Assembly (NCBI RefSeq): GCF_900129465.1
Contig: NZ_FSRA01000002.1
Location: forward strand, 2,728,001-2,792,000
Direction of reading: 5' to 3'
Source of the DNA: Chitinophaga niabensis
Lineage (GTDB): Bacteria > Bacteroidota > Bacteroidia > Chitinophagales > Chitinophagaceae
Length of the DNA: 64,000 nt
In this document: in pieces, positions 46,287-55,646 of the stretch
How positions within the stretch are numbered: the first letter of the stretch is position 1
Layout of the letters: every line of letters begins with the position of its first letter
Notes under the pieces: model-generated
What the model saw: only the letters and a program-made list of their open reading frames with translations
Told to the model about the DNA's origin: nothing
Database searches by the model: none
Translations under genes and position numbers: made by a program

Positions 46287-48677
46287 ATGAATCTTACACC
46301 TGCTTCGGTTAAATTTGATATAGGCGGTGGTCGCGAGGTAACGATAGAAACCGGCAAAATGGCCCGTCAGGCCGATGGTTCGGTTACTGTGCGCTTGGGA
46401 AATTGTATCCTTCTGGCTACCGTTGTTGCCAGCCAAAAACCCAAACCCGGCCAATCTTTCTTTCCCCTTACTGTTGATTACCAGGAAAAATTTGCTTCTG
46501 CCGGCCGTATCCCCGGTTCTTTCTTCAAAAGAGAAGGTAAACTGAGCGACTACGAAGTGTTGATCTCCCGTTTGATCGACCGCGCTTTGCGCCCTTTATT
46601 CCCTGACGATTATTTATGCGATGTACAGGTTCTCGTGAGCCTCATCTCTTCAGATAAAGAAGTTATGCCCGATGCATTGGCTGCGCTCGCTGCCTCTGCT
46701 GCACTGGCCGTTTCTGATGTTCCCATCCAGGAGATCATTTCAGAAGTACGCGTTGCCCGTGTTGAAGGTGAATTTGTTATTAACCCTACCCGCACTCAAT
46801 TAGCTGCGGCGGATATGGACTTCATCGTTGCTGCTACTGCCAAGAACATCATGATGGTGGAAGGCGAAAGCAAGGAGTGCAGTGAAGAAGACCTGGTGAA
46901 AGTGATCGAACTCGGCCACGAAGCCATTAAAGTTCAGGTGAAAGCACAGGAAGATCTCCGCGCCCTGGTAGGTAACCCTGCTAAACGTGAATACGAAAAG
47001 CCTCACCAGAACGAAGAACTGAAAGCGAAAGTAGCGGCGTTTGCGCAAGCTAAGATCCTCGAAGTTTCTAAAGGTGCCCTCGGTAAACACGCCCGTACAG
47101 ATGCTTTCAAAAAGATCGAGGAAGAACTCGTGGAATCCCTGGGAGAACTGCCTGAAGAAGATGCGCCATTAGTTGGTGAATACTTCCACGACCTGGAAAA
47201 AGAAACCGTACGTAACATGATCCTGGACGAAAAGGTCCGTTTGGATGGCCGCGTACTGGACCAGGTTCGTCCTTTGGCGATGGAAGTAGACCTGCTGCCA
47301 TCTCCGCACGGCTCTGCATTGTTCACCCGCGGTGAAACGCAATCCCTCACAACCGTTACGCTGGGTACACCAGATGATGAGTTGCTGATCGAAAGCGCTG
47401 CAAACTCTGCTTATTCTAAATTTATCCTGCACTATAATTTCCCTCCCTTCTCAACCGGTGAGGTGAAAATGATGCGCGGCCCCGGCCGTCGTGAAGTTGG
47501 GCATGGTAACCTTGCCCTCCGTTCCCTGAAACAAATGATGCCCGGTAGCGATTACGCTTACACGGTGCGCGTTGTGTCAGACATCCTGGAATCTAACGGT
47601 TCCTCTTCCATGGCCACCGTTTGCGCGGGTTCACTGGCCCTCATGGATGCAGGCGTTCCTTTACCTAAACACGTTTCCGGTATCGCAATGGGATTGATCT
47701 CCCGTGCAAGCGATGGAAAATGGGCGGTATTGAGCGACATCCTTGGGGATGAAGATCACCTGGGTGATATGGACTTTAAAGTAACCGGTACCCGCGATGG
47801 TATCTGTGGCGTTCAAATGGATATTAAAGTTGATGGCCTGAGCATGGATGTAATGCGCGCTGCGCTTGCACAAGCCCGCCAGGGTCGTTTACACATCCTG
47901 GAAGCTATGTACACCGCAATGCCGGCTTTCCGTCCTGAACCTAAACCACATGCGCCACGCATGGAAAAACTGATCATCGACCGTGAATTCATCGGCGCTG
48001 TGATCGGACCAGGTGGTAAAGTGATCCAGGAGATCCAACGCGAAACAGGTACTACTATCAATATCGAAGAAGTTGGCCAGACCGGTGAAGTAAGCATCTT
48101 CTCTGCACAGAAAGAAAACCTGGACAAGGCTATGGCCTGGGTGAAAGGTATCGTTTCTGTTCCTGAAGTAGGTGAAGTATATGAATCCACCGTGAAGAGC
48201 GTAATGCCTTATGGTGCTTTCGTAGAATTCATGCCTGGTAAACAAGGTTTGCTGCACATCTCCGAAGTTTCCTGGAAACGCCTCGAAACAATGGATGGTG
48301 TACTCGCCGAAGGAGATAAAGTGAAAGTGAAACTGGTAGGTACAGATCCTAAAACCGGTAAATTCAAACTCAGCCGCAAAGTGCTGATGGATAAACCGGA
48401 AGGATATGTAGAAAGACCAGAACGTGAAGATCGTGGAGATAGGGGAGACCGTGGTGATCGCGGAGACCGTGGTGGTGATCGTGGTGATCGCAGAGGTGGT
48501 GGAGACCGTCCTCGCGGAGACCGTGATCGTGGTGGAGACCGTGGTGGTGACCGTCCTCGTTTTGACCGTGGTGGCGATCGTGGAGACAGAGGTGATCGTG
48601 GAGACCGTGGTGGTTACAACCGCCCTCCGCAACAAACTGAAGGTCCTATCGAAGGCCCGGTGTTCGACGAACAATAG
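46287..48677 (+). CDS. pnp: Polyribonucleotide nucleotidyltransferase with Arg-Gly-Asp-rich tail
   Basis: The start is the ATG at 46287 (796 residues, MNLTPASVKFDIGGGREV), 31 bp after the terminator T-run. There are two RNase PH domains (for example RMPGSFF-like RIPGSFFKREG early and TRDGICGVQMDIK late), a KH domain (FIGAVIGPGGKVIQEI) and an S1 domain (GAFVEFMPGKQGLLHISEV). PNPase degrades RNA 3' to 5' by phosphorolysis. From about residue 708 the protein has an unusual tail of about 75 residues made of RGD, GDRG and GGDR repeats, which could bind RNA or form flexible contacts. Confidence 0.97.
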   Translation: MNLTPASVKFDIGGGREVTIETGKMARQADGSVTVRLGNCILLATVVASQKPKPGQSFFPLTVDYQEKFASAGRIPGSFFKREGKLSDYEVLISRLIDRALRPLFPDDYLCDVQVLVSLISSDKEVMPDALAALAASAALAVSDVPIQEIISEVRVARVEGEFVINPTRTQLAAADMDFIVAATAKNIMMVEGESKECSEEDLVKVIELGHEAIKVQVKAQEDLRALVGNPAKREYEKPHQNEELKAKVAAFAQAKILEVSKGALGKHARTDAFKKIEEELVESLGELPEEDAPLVGEYFHDLEKETVRNMILDEKVRLDGRVLDQVRPLAMEVDLLPSPHGSALFTRGETQSLTTVTLGTPDDELLIESAANSAYSKFILHYNFPPFSTGEVKMMRGPGRREVGHGNLALRSLKQMMPGSDYAYTVRVVSDILESNGSSSMATVCAGSLALMDAGVPLPKHVSGIAMGLISRASDGKWAVLSDILGDEDHLGDMDFKVTGTRDGICGVQMDIKVDGLSMDVMRAALAQARQGRLHILEAMYTAMPAFRPEPKPHAPRMEKLIIDREFIGAVIGPGGKVIQEIQRETGTTINIEEVGQTGEVSIFSAQKENLDKAMAWVKGIVSVPEVGEVYESTVKSVMPYGAFVEFMPGKQGLLHISEVSWKRLETMDGVLAEGDKVKVKLVGTDPKTGKFKLSRKVLMDKPEGYVERPEREDRGDRGDRGDRGDRGGDRGDRRGGGDRPRGDRDRGGDRGGDRPRFDRGGDRGDRGDRGDRGGYNRPPQQTEGPIEGPVFDEQ

Positions 48678-48690
48678 AAATTATCAGCAT

Positions 48691-48727
48691 AAAAAAAGGA
48701 CCGTTCATTTGAGCGGTCCTTTTTTAT
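48691..48727. terminator. Bidirectional terminator after pnp
   Basis: AAAAGGACCG pairs with CGGTCCTTTT (ending at 48723), flanked by A and T runs on the two sides. It is shared with the convergent gene at 48729. Confidence 0.88.
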
Positions 48728-48728
48728 T

Positions 48729-49304
48729 TTAGTTACCTACAGTAGACATCTGCTCTACAAACACCTCACTTTCCCGCCACATGATCCTACCCTTGATGAA
48801 CTTAAAGATCTTGTAAGACTTTACGCCCACTTCCTCAAAATTCATTTCATACTTCTGCACCCGTTTATTCGTAGAACGGTCCACCACCTGGATCTTACCA
48901 CCTTCCAGCAGATCAGGCAATATTTCATCCAGGTAAGGCATTAATACCGTTTCGTTGTCATTCCAGAAAAGCGTGATCCGGTCTGTGCTATAATTCATTG
49001 GATTGTTCTTGTTCGCCGCCCAGAATTTGGACACCATTTTATAATGCCTTTGCACTTCTTCAGGATTCAGGTGAAGGAACTGGATGTTCCGGAAAACATC
49101 TTTGGAATATTTCCGCTGCGGAAGGATCGTATCCAGTCCTTTAAAATAGTCTTCCACATCCTGTTTATCAATAATGAAAACAGCGGTTTGTACCTGGTAG
49201 AAAATAGAATCCTTCAGTTCAATCTCATATGGTTTGATAATGGTTTGGGCGGAACCACACAAGTAAAAGGCCATAGCGGCCAGGAGGGTGAATAGATTTT
49301 TCAT
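48729..49304 (-). CDS. Secreted protein of unknown function (GldN-like features uncertain)
   Basis: This 191-residue protein has a signal peptide ending near CGSAQT. The mature part is a mix of helices and strands with several aromatic residues (DVFRNIQFLHLNPEEVQRHYKMV, MPYLDEILPDLLEGGKIQV). Length and export would suit an envelope protein, and I considered GldN-type gliding proteins but cannot confirm this. It is a single gene convergent with pnp. Confidence 0.65.
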   Translation of the reverse strand: MKNLFTLLAAMAFYLCGSAQTIIKPYEIELKDSIFYQVQTAVFIIDKQDVEDYFKGLDTILPQRKYSKDVFRNIQFLHLNPEEVQRHYKMVSKFWAANKNNPMNYSTDRITLFWNDNETVLMPYLDEILPDLLEGGKIQVVDRSTNKRVQKYEMNFEEVGVKSYKIFKFIKGRIMWRESEVFVEQMSTVGN

Positions 49305-49421
49305 AGGATAAGGTTATATTATTATAATTCAAATATAAGCCTTGGGGCTGAATCTGGCAAAGGATTTTGAAAAATGCGTTTTCCGTATTGGCACTGAGGA
49401 ATTTGTAACTATCTTGCGGAT

Positions 49422-50243
49422 ATGTCACATATTGCGATCACGGTATCTGCTCCATCAGCTTTGAAAGACATTTTAGTGGCTCAACTGTCAGACGCGGGTT
49501 ATGAAGGGTTTGAAGAAACGGCGGACACACTCGTTGCTTATATCCCTACTACACAATTTGAAGAGAATATTTTACTCGGTATTTTAGGAAGCCACGGGGT
49601 AGACTACACGAAAGAAACCATTGCACAGGCCAACTGGAATGCCGTATGGGAAAGCAACTTCCAGCCAGTATTGGTAGATGATTTTTGCGGTATCCGCGCA
49701 GGCTTCCATGACTCCCTGCAGGGGCAGGTGTTACATGAGATCATCATCACACCAAAAATGTCCTTCGGCACCGGCCACCATGCCACTACGTATTCTGTGA
49801 TCAAGTTGATGGAAAACATCAGCATCAAAGGAAAACAAGTATTTGATTTTGGTACCGGCACCGGCATCCTGGCTATTCTCGCAGACAAAATGGATGCAGC
49901 ACAGGCAGATGCCATCGATAATGATTCCTGGGCGGTAGACAATGCCATTGAGAATGTAGTGGCCAACGGCGCCAGGAATGTACGCGTCTGGCGGGCAGAT
50001 AACCTGGATGCCATTGCAGATGGCATGTACGACATCCTCCTGGCCAATATCAACCGTAACATCCTGCTGGCCAACATGGCCCACATGAAAAGAATTATGA
50101 AACCCGATGGATTATTGATTTTGAGTGGTATATTGCAAGAGGATGAAACTGTAATCGTTAAGGCTGCCAACAGCCAAAACCTAAGCCTGGAGAGAAAAGC
50201 ATCGAGAGACAACTGGCTGGCCATATCCTTTAAGGCGGATTAA
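49422..50243 (+). CDS. prmA: Ribosomal protein L11 methyltransferase
   Basis: This 273-residue SAM-dependent methyltransferase has the SAM motif DFGTGTGILAI near residues 142-152. The following acidic loop is AIDNDSWAVDNAIENV and the catalytic-region motif is LLANINRNILL. An N-terminal ferredoxin-like domain binds L11. Upstream, MSFGTGHHATT is the family signature. It trimethylates L11 Lys and N-terminal residues. Non-essential in E. coli. Confidence 0.95.
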   Translation: MSHIAITVSAPSALKDILVAQLSDAGYEGFEETADTLVAYIPTTQFEENILLGILGSHGVDYTKETIAQANWNAVWESNFQPVLVDDFCGIRAGFHDSLQGQVLHEIIITPKMSFGTGHHATTYSVIKLMENISIKGKQVFDFGTGTGILAILADKMDAAQADAIDNDSWAVDNAIENVVANGARNVRVWRADNLDAIADGMYDILLANINRNILLANMAHMKRIMKPDGLLILSGILQEDETVIVKAANSQNLSLERKASRDNWLAISFKAD

Positions 50244-50369
50244 GACCGTCAATATGGAAAAATTTATATATTTTAATTGCTGATTGACGAGTATTTGTCT
50301 TATTATTGCAGTGAACTTTGTAATTTTTTTAACACGAGATTTACTATCTTAGCACTCTAACTTATTGTG

Positions 50370-51020
50370 ATGACTGAATTATTGCTACTAATAGGTGCCT
50401 ATCTTATTGGCTCTTTTGCCACCGCCGTATGGGTGAGTAAAGGGGTTTTCGGGATGGATATTCGCGAACATGGTTCCGGTAATGCCGGTGCCACCAACAC
50501 TTTCCGTGTATTGGGCCCTAAAGCCGGTACCTTTGTGATGGTCGTGGATATGCTCAAGGGCGTATTAGCCGTAAGATTATCCTATTTGCTCCCTATTTAC
50601 AACGAACCGGATCAGATCACGCAACTGGTGAACCTCCAGGTAGGCTTGGGCCTTGCGGCCGTAGTGGGTCATATCTTCCCCATTTGGGCAGGTTTCCGTG
50701 GCGGTAAAGGTATTGCCACCCTCTTCGGGATGGTGCTTGCCATTCAGCCCTTAGTGGCCCTGTGTTGCGTAGGCGTATTCCTTATGATCCTTTTCCTTAC
50801 CAGGTACGTTTCTTTAAGTTCTATTATTGCCAGTATCGCATTCCCAGTGCTGATACTTTTCATATTCCGTGAAAAAGAGGTATTCTATCGCATCTTTGCC
50901 ATAGCTGTGGCTTTAATGGTGGTATTAACCCACCAGAAGAACATTGCCAGGTTACTTACCGGCAGCGAAAGCAAAGTACCCCTGTTCAAGAATCGCAAAA
51001 ACAAGCACGACAGAGCGTAG
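50370..51020 (+). CDS. plsY: Glycerol-3-phosphate acyltransferase PlsY
   Basis: I chose the ATG at 50370; a GTG directly before it is the other option. The 216-residue membrane protein has six hydrophobic segments. Conserved cytoplasmic motifs are GSGNAGATNTFRVLG and FRGGKGIAT, which form the acyl-phosphate/G3P site. It transfers an acyl group from acyl phosphate to G3P, the first step of phospholipid synthesis. Expected partners PlsX and PlsC are not in the window. Confidence 0.96.
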   Translation: MTELLLLIGAYLIGSFATAVWVSKGVFGMDIREHGSGNAGATNTFRVLGPKAGTFVMVVDMLKGVLAVRLSYLLPIYNEPDQITQLVNLQVGLGLAAVVGHIFPIWAGFRGGKGIATLFGMVLAIQPLVALCCVGVFLMILFLTRYVSLSSIIASIAFPVLILFIFREKEVFYRIFAIAVALMVVLTHQKNIARLLTGSESKVPLFKNRKNKHDRA

Positions 51021-51097
51021 TGCCCAAATCCGGCACAACGATTGCTCTATGTGAAGAAAGCGGTATTTTCGGATATCCATCTTCAAAATATTAACCG

Positions 51098-51898
51098 ATG
51101 AAAAAAATTGCATTGTTATTTGTAGCCGGTACGGGTTTGCTGTATGCATGTACCCGTGTACCGATTACAGGCCGTAGCCAGTTAAACCTCATCCCTGAAA
51201 GCACCATCCAATCCATGGCCTTGCAGGAGTATCAGACCTTTCTTTCTCAGAATAAAACTGTTTCTCCCACCGGCAGCAAGGATGCTGAGATGGTAAGGAG
51301 GGTAGGAGGCCGGATTGCCCAGGCCGTAACCACTTATATGGCACAGAACAACCTGGGTAACGAAGTGGCCAACTACAAATGGGAATTCAATCTTGTGAAC
51401 GATAAACAGGTGAATGCCTGGTGTATGCCAGGAGGAAAGGTGGTAGTATATACCGGCCTTTTACCCGTAACACAGAACGAAACCGCGCTGGCTTGCGTAA
51501 TGGGCCACGAGATCGCCCATGCCATCGCCCGCCATGGTAACGAACGTATGAGCCAGGGACTCGTAGCCCAGGGGATCCAGGTAGCAGGTGCTGTTGCCCT
51601 CAACAAGAACCCCCAGGCCCAGAATATCTTCATGCAGGCCTTCAACGTAGGCGGCCCCCTCGGCCTCATGGCCTATGGCCGCCAGAATGAGCTGGAAGCA
51701 GACCACCTCGGCCTGATCTTTATGGCCATGGCCGGCTACAACCCGCAGGAAGCCGTTCCCTTCTGGACCCGCATGGCCAATACAGGCGGCCAAAAACCAC
51801 CTGAACTGCTCAGCACTCACCCCAGCGACGAACGCCGCATCGCCCAATTACAGAAGCTGATGCCCGAAGCCATGAAGTACTACAGTACCCAGCGCTAA
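51098..51898 (+). CDS. M48-family metallopeptidase, lipoprotein
   Basis: This 266-residue protein has a lipoprotein signal (TGLLYAC, Cys at 16). The M48 zinc site is HEIAH at 137-141, with the third ligand in NELEADHLG near 200. GMP-type features GGKVVVYTGLLP precede it. It resembles envelope quality-control proteases such as LoiP/YcaL and Oma1-like proteins, which degrade misfolded outer membrane proteins. A hairpin terminator follows the stop. Confidence 0.93.
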   Translation: MKKIALLFVAGTGLLYACTRVPITGRSQLNLIPESTIQSMALQEYQTFLSQNKTVSPTGSKDAEMVRRVGGRIAQAVTTYMAQNNLGNEVANYKWEFNLVNDKQVNAWCMPGGKVVVYTGLLPVTQNETALACVMGHEIAHAIARHGNERMSQGLVAQGIQVAGAVALNKNPQAQNIFMQAFNVGGPLGLMAYGRQNELEADHLGLIFMAMAGYNPQEAVPFWTRMANTGGQKPPELLSTHPSDERRIAQLQKLMPEAMKYYSTQR

Positions 51899-51921
51899 AA
51901 GGCCCAATCATAACTTATCCA

Positions 51922-51955
51922 AAGGGTGCCTCCACAAGGGGCACCCTTCTTCTTT
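51922..51955 (+). terminator. Terminator of the M48 gene
   Basis: AAGGGTGCC (51922-51930) pairs with GGCACCCTT (51940-51948), followed by CTTCTTTC. Confidence 0.8.
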
Positions 51956-52167
51956 CAGAGAGCATTCCAATACCTTAGATAGGCTTCACATAGGCTCAAG
52001 ATAGGGTAATCCTTCTCCCATCCTATACTCAAAGTAGTGCCAAAGATAGTTTTGGGACCAGCTTTTGATCAACGATCAGCCCCCGTTGTGTCACTCCCTT
52101 CAGCGACAGTATATACCTGAACAAGAACAAACACCACTCAACTCCCAACCAAAAAAACACCAGCGGA

Positions 52168-52262
52168 AATAAGCATAAAAAAAATTCGTCCGAAAACTGT
52201 TCCCTCTTGCCTCTTATAACCACCGGGCTAGTTTTTTCAGTCGAATTTTTTTTATGCTTATT
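52168..52262. repeat. Perfect 21-bp inverted repeat around a 53-bp core
   Basis: The left arm 52168-52188 starts AATAAGCAT, then eight A and TTCG. The right arm 52242-52262 is its exact reverse complement. Inner bases extend the pairing imperfectly. No transposase or clean target duplication is visible. Confidence 0.75.
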
Positions 52263-52278
52263 GGGAGCGGCGGAATAA

Positions 52279-52308
52279 AAAAAGGCTGTCCCAGCGGACA
52301 GCCTTTAC
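52279..52308 (-). terminator. Terminator of the SirB1-like gene
   Basis: AAAGGCTGTCC (52281-52291) pairs with GGACAGCCTTT (52296-52306). On the minus strand the stem is followed by a run of seven Ts. Confidence 0.9.
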
Positions 52309-52327
52309 ATTTTATATAAAAAGGATT

Positions 52328-53197
52328 TTACTCCAATATCTGCGAGAGATTATTCAACTCATCAAACTTGTACTGCTCCTTATCATTCCTGAAACACTTA
52401 GCCAGCTCTGATATAAGGAACTGAATGATCCGCTGATTGCTCATCGGTTTATAATACTCCGGCAACTGCGGCACATTCACCCGTTTAAAGTAAGTCTCCA
52501 CATCCTGTTGCGTATAGATCTGCCCCTGGATAGGATCTATAAAGAAGAGGATCCTGTAATCCCCCGGATCGGTAGGCTCCGTAAAATCGTAGAAAGTATC
52601 GAAATAAGCGAGGATGAATTGCCGCGGAATGTTCACGGCATATACCGGAAGGTCCAGCATAGAACAAAGGCTCTGATAGATGATCCCATTCGTAATAGGA
52701 TTCCCCTTCTTCGCTTCCATTACCTGGTTAAGGAAGAACTGGTTCTTACGCTGATAGGATACTTCTTCGCCCTTTAATCCGAAATAATTATAGATCATGC
52801 TGTTGAGCACGTTGATCTGCTCCAGCGGGGTGAGGTAGTTATTTAATTCAAGCCAGATATTACGTTTGATCCGCTCTATTTCAGTATTCACCTGCTGGGC
52901 AGCAAGGTCCGGATACTGATAACGCGCTGCAAGGATAGCACCCTGCACCAGGTCCTGTGTACCGGTATTCCCCCAGATCCGTACAGCCTCCTGCAGGTCC
53001 TGGTAATGAACACGGTGAATCAGCAGTTCTATTCTTTCCTGGATAGACTCATCGTAGGTGGTTTCCCAGAGATGCTCCAGGTTCGGAATGATCTCTTTTC
53101 CGAACAGAAGGATCTTGTTGGCCACCGTATCAAATACTTCCTGATCCGGATCATCCAAAAGATGGAACAATGCGTTTATTTCCCTGGTCTCGTTCAA
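52328..53197 (-). CDS. SirB1-like protein with transglutaminase-like fold
   Basis: This 289-residue cytoplasmic protein has an N-terminal helical repeat part (DPDQEVFDTVANKILLFG) and a central SirB1 region: LNNYLTPLEQINVLNSMIYN, GNPITNGIIYQSLC and LDLPVYAVNIPRQFILAYFD. In the usual family motif the segment before the beta strand is PGHF; here it is PRQF, so the His is changed. The C-terminal part carries EYYKPMSNQRII. SirB1 proteins have no firmly known biochemical activity. The gene stands alone between topA and a terminator. Confidence 0.8.
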   Translation of the reverse strand: MNETREINALFHLLDDPDQEVFDTVANKILLFGKEIIPNLEHLWETTYDESIQERIELLIHRVHYQDLQEAVRIWGNTGTQDLVQGAILAARYQYPDLAAQQVNTEIERIKRNIWLELNNYLTPLEQINVLNSMIYNYFGLKGEEVSYQRKNQFFLNQVMEAKKGNPITNGIIYQSLCSMLDLPVYAVNIPRQFILAYFDTFYDFTEPTDPGDYRILFFIDPIQGQIYTQQDVETYFKRVNVPQLPEYYKPMSNQRIIQFLISELAKCFRNDKEQYKFDELNNLSQILE

Positions 53198-53294
53198 TGC
53201 AGCTAAGTTAGATTCTGGTAAACAATTTACGAATTGTCATCTGAATTGGAAGCATTGTATTTCTACAATTAAATCAGTATCTTCTATCAAACGA

Positions 53295-55646
53295 TCATTC
53301 TGCTTTCTTCTTGCGTGCAGGCGCTTTCTTTTTCGGAGGATTGGCCTTGATCTCTTCAATGATCGCTTTCGCCTCTTCCACGGTAAGGTCTGCCGCTGTA
53401 TCTATCTTCTCTTTAGGGATCTTGAAATTCCTTAGTCCTACTTTGAGATAAGGCCCATAAGGCCCCTTCAGCACCTGGATCTTTTCTTTCTCAAACACCT
53501 TGATGGTCCGTTCATCCTTGGCCGTACGTTTTTCCGCGATCAGTGGCGCTACTTCTTCCAGCTCTACAGAGTAAGGGTCCATTTCCTTTTTCAGGGAATA
53601 GAACTTTTTATCATGTTGGGCATATGGGCCAAAACGACCAATATTCACCAGCACTTCTGTTCCTTCAAAGAGGCCCAGGTTACGCGGAAGGCGGAACAGG
53701 TCCATCGCTTCCTCCATGCTGATGGTTTCAATACTTTGTGTTTGTTTCAGTTTGGCGAAGCGCGGTTTCTCTTCATCTTCCACTTTACCGATCTGCACCA
53801 TCGGGCCAAACCGTCCCATACGGGCTACAACCGGTTTGCCGGTGGCAGGATCTTCTCCCAGCAGCCTTTCTCCTTTCACCCTTTCCGCTTTCTCCAGTGT
53901 TTCTTCCACCGTGTGGTGGAAAGGATTATAGAACTCATCCAGCATGATGTTCCATACCTTCTTGCCATGGGCTATCTCATCAAACTGCTGCTCAATATTA
54001 GCAGTGAAGCTATAGTCCATTACTTTTTCGAAGTATTGTTTCAGGAAGTCGGTTACCAGCATACCCAGGTCTGTAGGGAACAGCTTGGATTTCTCTGCGC
54101 CGGTATTTTCCTGGTCTGTTTGTTTGGTGATCTGGTCCTTTTTCAGGAACAGGATGCGCACATCCCTTTTCACGCCTTCTTTATCACGTTTTTCCACGTA
54201 ACCACGTTTCTGAACAGTGGTAATAGTGGGAGCGTAAGTAGAGGGGCGGCCGATCCCCAGCTCTTCCAGTTTCTTTACCAGGCTGGCCTCCGTATAACGG
54301 GGAGCAGGGCGGGTAAAACGTTCTGTGGCTTTCATTTCCTTCAATTCCAGCGCCTGCTTAACCGTGAGCGGTGGTAATACGCCTTCCTGGTCTTCATCTG
54401 CTTCATCCTCATCATCCTGGCCTTCCATGTATATCTTCAGGAACCCGTCGAACTTCAATACTTCACCGCTGGCAGTGAGTTCTTCTTTATTAGTAGAGAT
54501 CTCAATTTTAGCGATGGTCTTTTCCAGTTCGGCATCACTCATCTGGCTGGCGATGGTACGTTTCCAGATCAGTTCATATAATCTTTTGAGGTCAGAATCG
54601 TCCACGGTGGCATTCTCCATGTAAGTAGGGCGAATGGCTTCGTGGGCTTCCTGGGCATTCTCGTTTTTGTTCTTGTATTTGCGGGACTGGTAATAACGTT
54701 CTCCGTAGTTTTTATGGATGGCGTTGCTGATATCCGTCATAGCGGTTTCCGAGAGGTTCACGGAATCCGTTCTCATATAGGTGATCTGACCGCTTTCGTA
54801 AAGCTTCTGAGCCAGCAGCATCGTTTTGGAAACACTGTAACCCAGTTTCCGGCTGGCTTCCTGCTGAAGGGTAGAAGTGGTGAAAGGGGCTGAAGGGCTC
54901 TTCTTGCCCGGTTTTACCTGTATGTCCTTCACGGTATACGCAGCACCTACACATTGTTGCAGGAACTTTTCCGCGTCGTCCGCAGTTTTGAACTTGGTAG
55001 GTCCTTCCGCTTTAAAAGTGATTGTTTTCCCGGTAATGTCCTTTGCCAGGAAGAAAGCTTCCACTTTAAAGGTACTGGTAGTAGTAAAGCTATTGATCTC
55101 CCTTTCCCTTTCCACGATCAGGCGTACGGCAACAGATTGAACACGGCCGGCGGAAAGAGAATTGCGCATGCTCATCTTTCTCCATAATACAGGCGATAGT
55201 TCAAAACCAACAATACGGTCAAGTATCCGGCGGGCTTGCTGTGCATTCACGAGGTCCATGTTCAGCAGGCGGGGATTCAGAACGGCTTTTTCAATGGCAG
55301 GCTTCGTAATCTCGTGAAATACAATGCGTTTGGTGGTGGCAGGGTCTAGCTTGAGTACTTCGCAAAGGTGCCAGGATATGGCTTCCCCTTCACGGTCCTC
55401 ATCCGTTGCCAACCAAACCTCATCGGAGTCCTTAGCTATTTTTTTTAAGTCCTTTACAACCTTTTCCTTATCTTCTGGTATTATATACTTGGGTTTGAAG
55501 CTGTTCTGAATATCAATACCCATGTCATCCTTTTCAAGATCCCGGATATGACCAAAACAAGATTTAACCTCAAAGTCTTTACCTAAAATTTTTTCTATCG
55601 TTTTTGCCTTTGCCGGGGACTCAACAATTACAAGATTTTTAGCCAT
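53295..55646 (-). CDS. topA: DNA topoisomerase I
   Basis: This 783-residue type IA topoisomerase has a TOPRIM domain at the N-terminus (VIVESPAKAKTIEKILG and ATDEDREGEAISWHL) and a catalytic Tyr290 in ITYMRTDS. It relaxes negative supercoils. The C-terminus has no Cys4 zinc fingers. It carries instead three short GRFGPMV/GRFGPYA/YGPYLKV repeats (topoisomerase C-terminal repeat) and ends in a Lys/Ala-rich tail, KKKAPARKKKAE. This is the usual Bacteroidota form. The 279 bp up to the DUF2520 gene hold the divergent promoters; I see nothing else there. Confidence 0.97.
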   Translation of the reverse strand: MAKNLVIVESPAKAKTIEKILGKDFEVKSCFGHIRDLEKDDMGIDIQNSFKPKYIIPEDKEKVVKDLKKIAKDSDEVWLATDEDREGEAISWHLCEVLKLDPATTKRIVFHEITKPAIEKAVLNPRLLNMDLVNAQQARRILDRIVGFELSPVLWRKMSMRNSLSAGRVQSVAVRLIVEREREINSFTTTSTFKVEAFFLAKDITGKTITFKAEGPTKFKTADDAEKFLQQCVGAAYTVKDIQVKPGKKSPSAPFTTSTLQQEASRKLGYSVSKTMLLAQKLYESGQITYMRTDSVNLSETAMTDISNAIHKNYGERYYQSRKYKNKNENAQEAHEAIRPTYMENATVDDSDLKRLYELIWKRTIASQMSDAELEKTIAKIEISTNKEELTASGEVLKFDGFLKIYMEGQDDEDEADEDQEGVLPPLTVKQALELKEMKATERFTRPAPRYTEASLVKKLEELGIGRPSTYAPTITTVQKRGYVEKRDKEGVKRDVRILFLKKDQITKQTDQENTGAEKSKLFPTDLGMLVTDFLKQYFEKVMDYSFTANIEQQFDEIAHGKKVWNIMLDEFYNPFHHTVEETLEKAERVKGERLLGEDPATGKPVVARMGRFGPMVQIGKVEDEEKPRFAKLKQTQSIETISMEEAMDLFRLPRNLGLFEGTEVLVNIGRFGPYAQHDKKFYSLKKEMDPYSVELEEVAPLIAEKRTAKDERTIKVFEKEKIQVLKGPYGPYLKVGLRNFKIPKEKIDTAADLTVEEAKAIIEEIKANPPKKKAPARKKKAE

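Larger units (their letters stand above)
51899..52327. other. Gene-free interval with two terminators, an 11-bp periodic motif and a 95-bp inverted repeat
   Basis: These 429 bp hold no convincing gene. They contain the M48 terminator at 51922-51948, three ATAGG motifs spaced exactly 11 bp apart (51979, 51990, 52001), a 21-bp perfect inverted repeat (52168-52188 and 52242-52262), and the terminator of the SirB1-like gene at 52281-52306. A 64-codon minus-strand frame at 52029-52223 has no family signs. Confidence 0.7.

Noticed and set aside
47889..48674. A 261-codon Thr/Ser-rich frame antisense to pnp
   Set aside because: The Thr/Ser/Val repeats are the reverse reading of the Arg-Gly-Asp tail of PNPase.
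52029..52223. A 64-codon minus-strand frame in the gene-free interval
   Set aside because: It runs through one arm of the inverted repeat and has no ribosome binding site or recognisable sequence, though its N-terminal half is hydrophobic.
53613..54377. A 254-codon plus-strand frame opposite topA
   Set aside because: It is the complement of well-conserved topoisomerase sequence and shows no family features.
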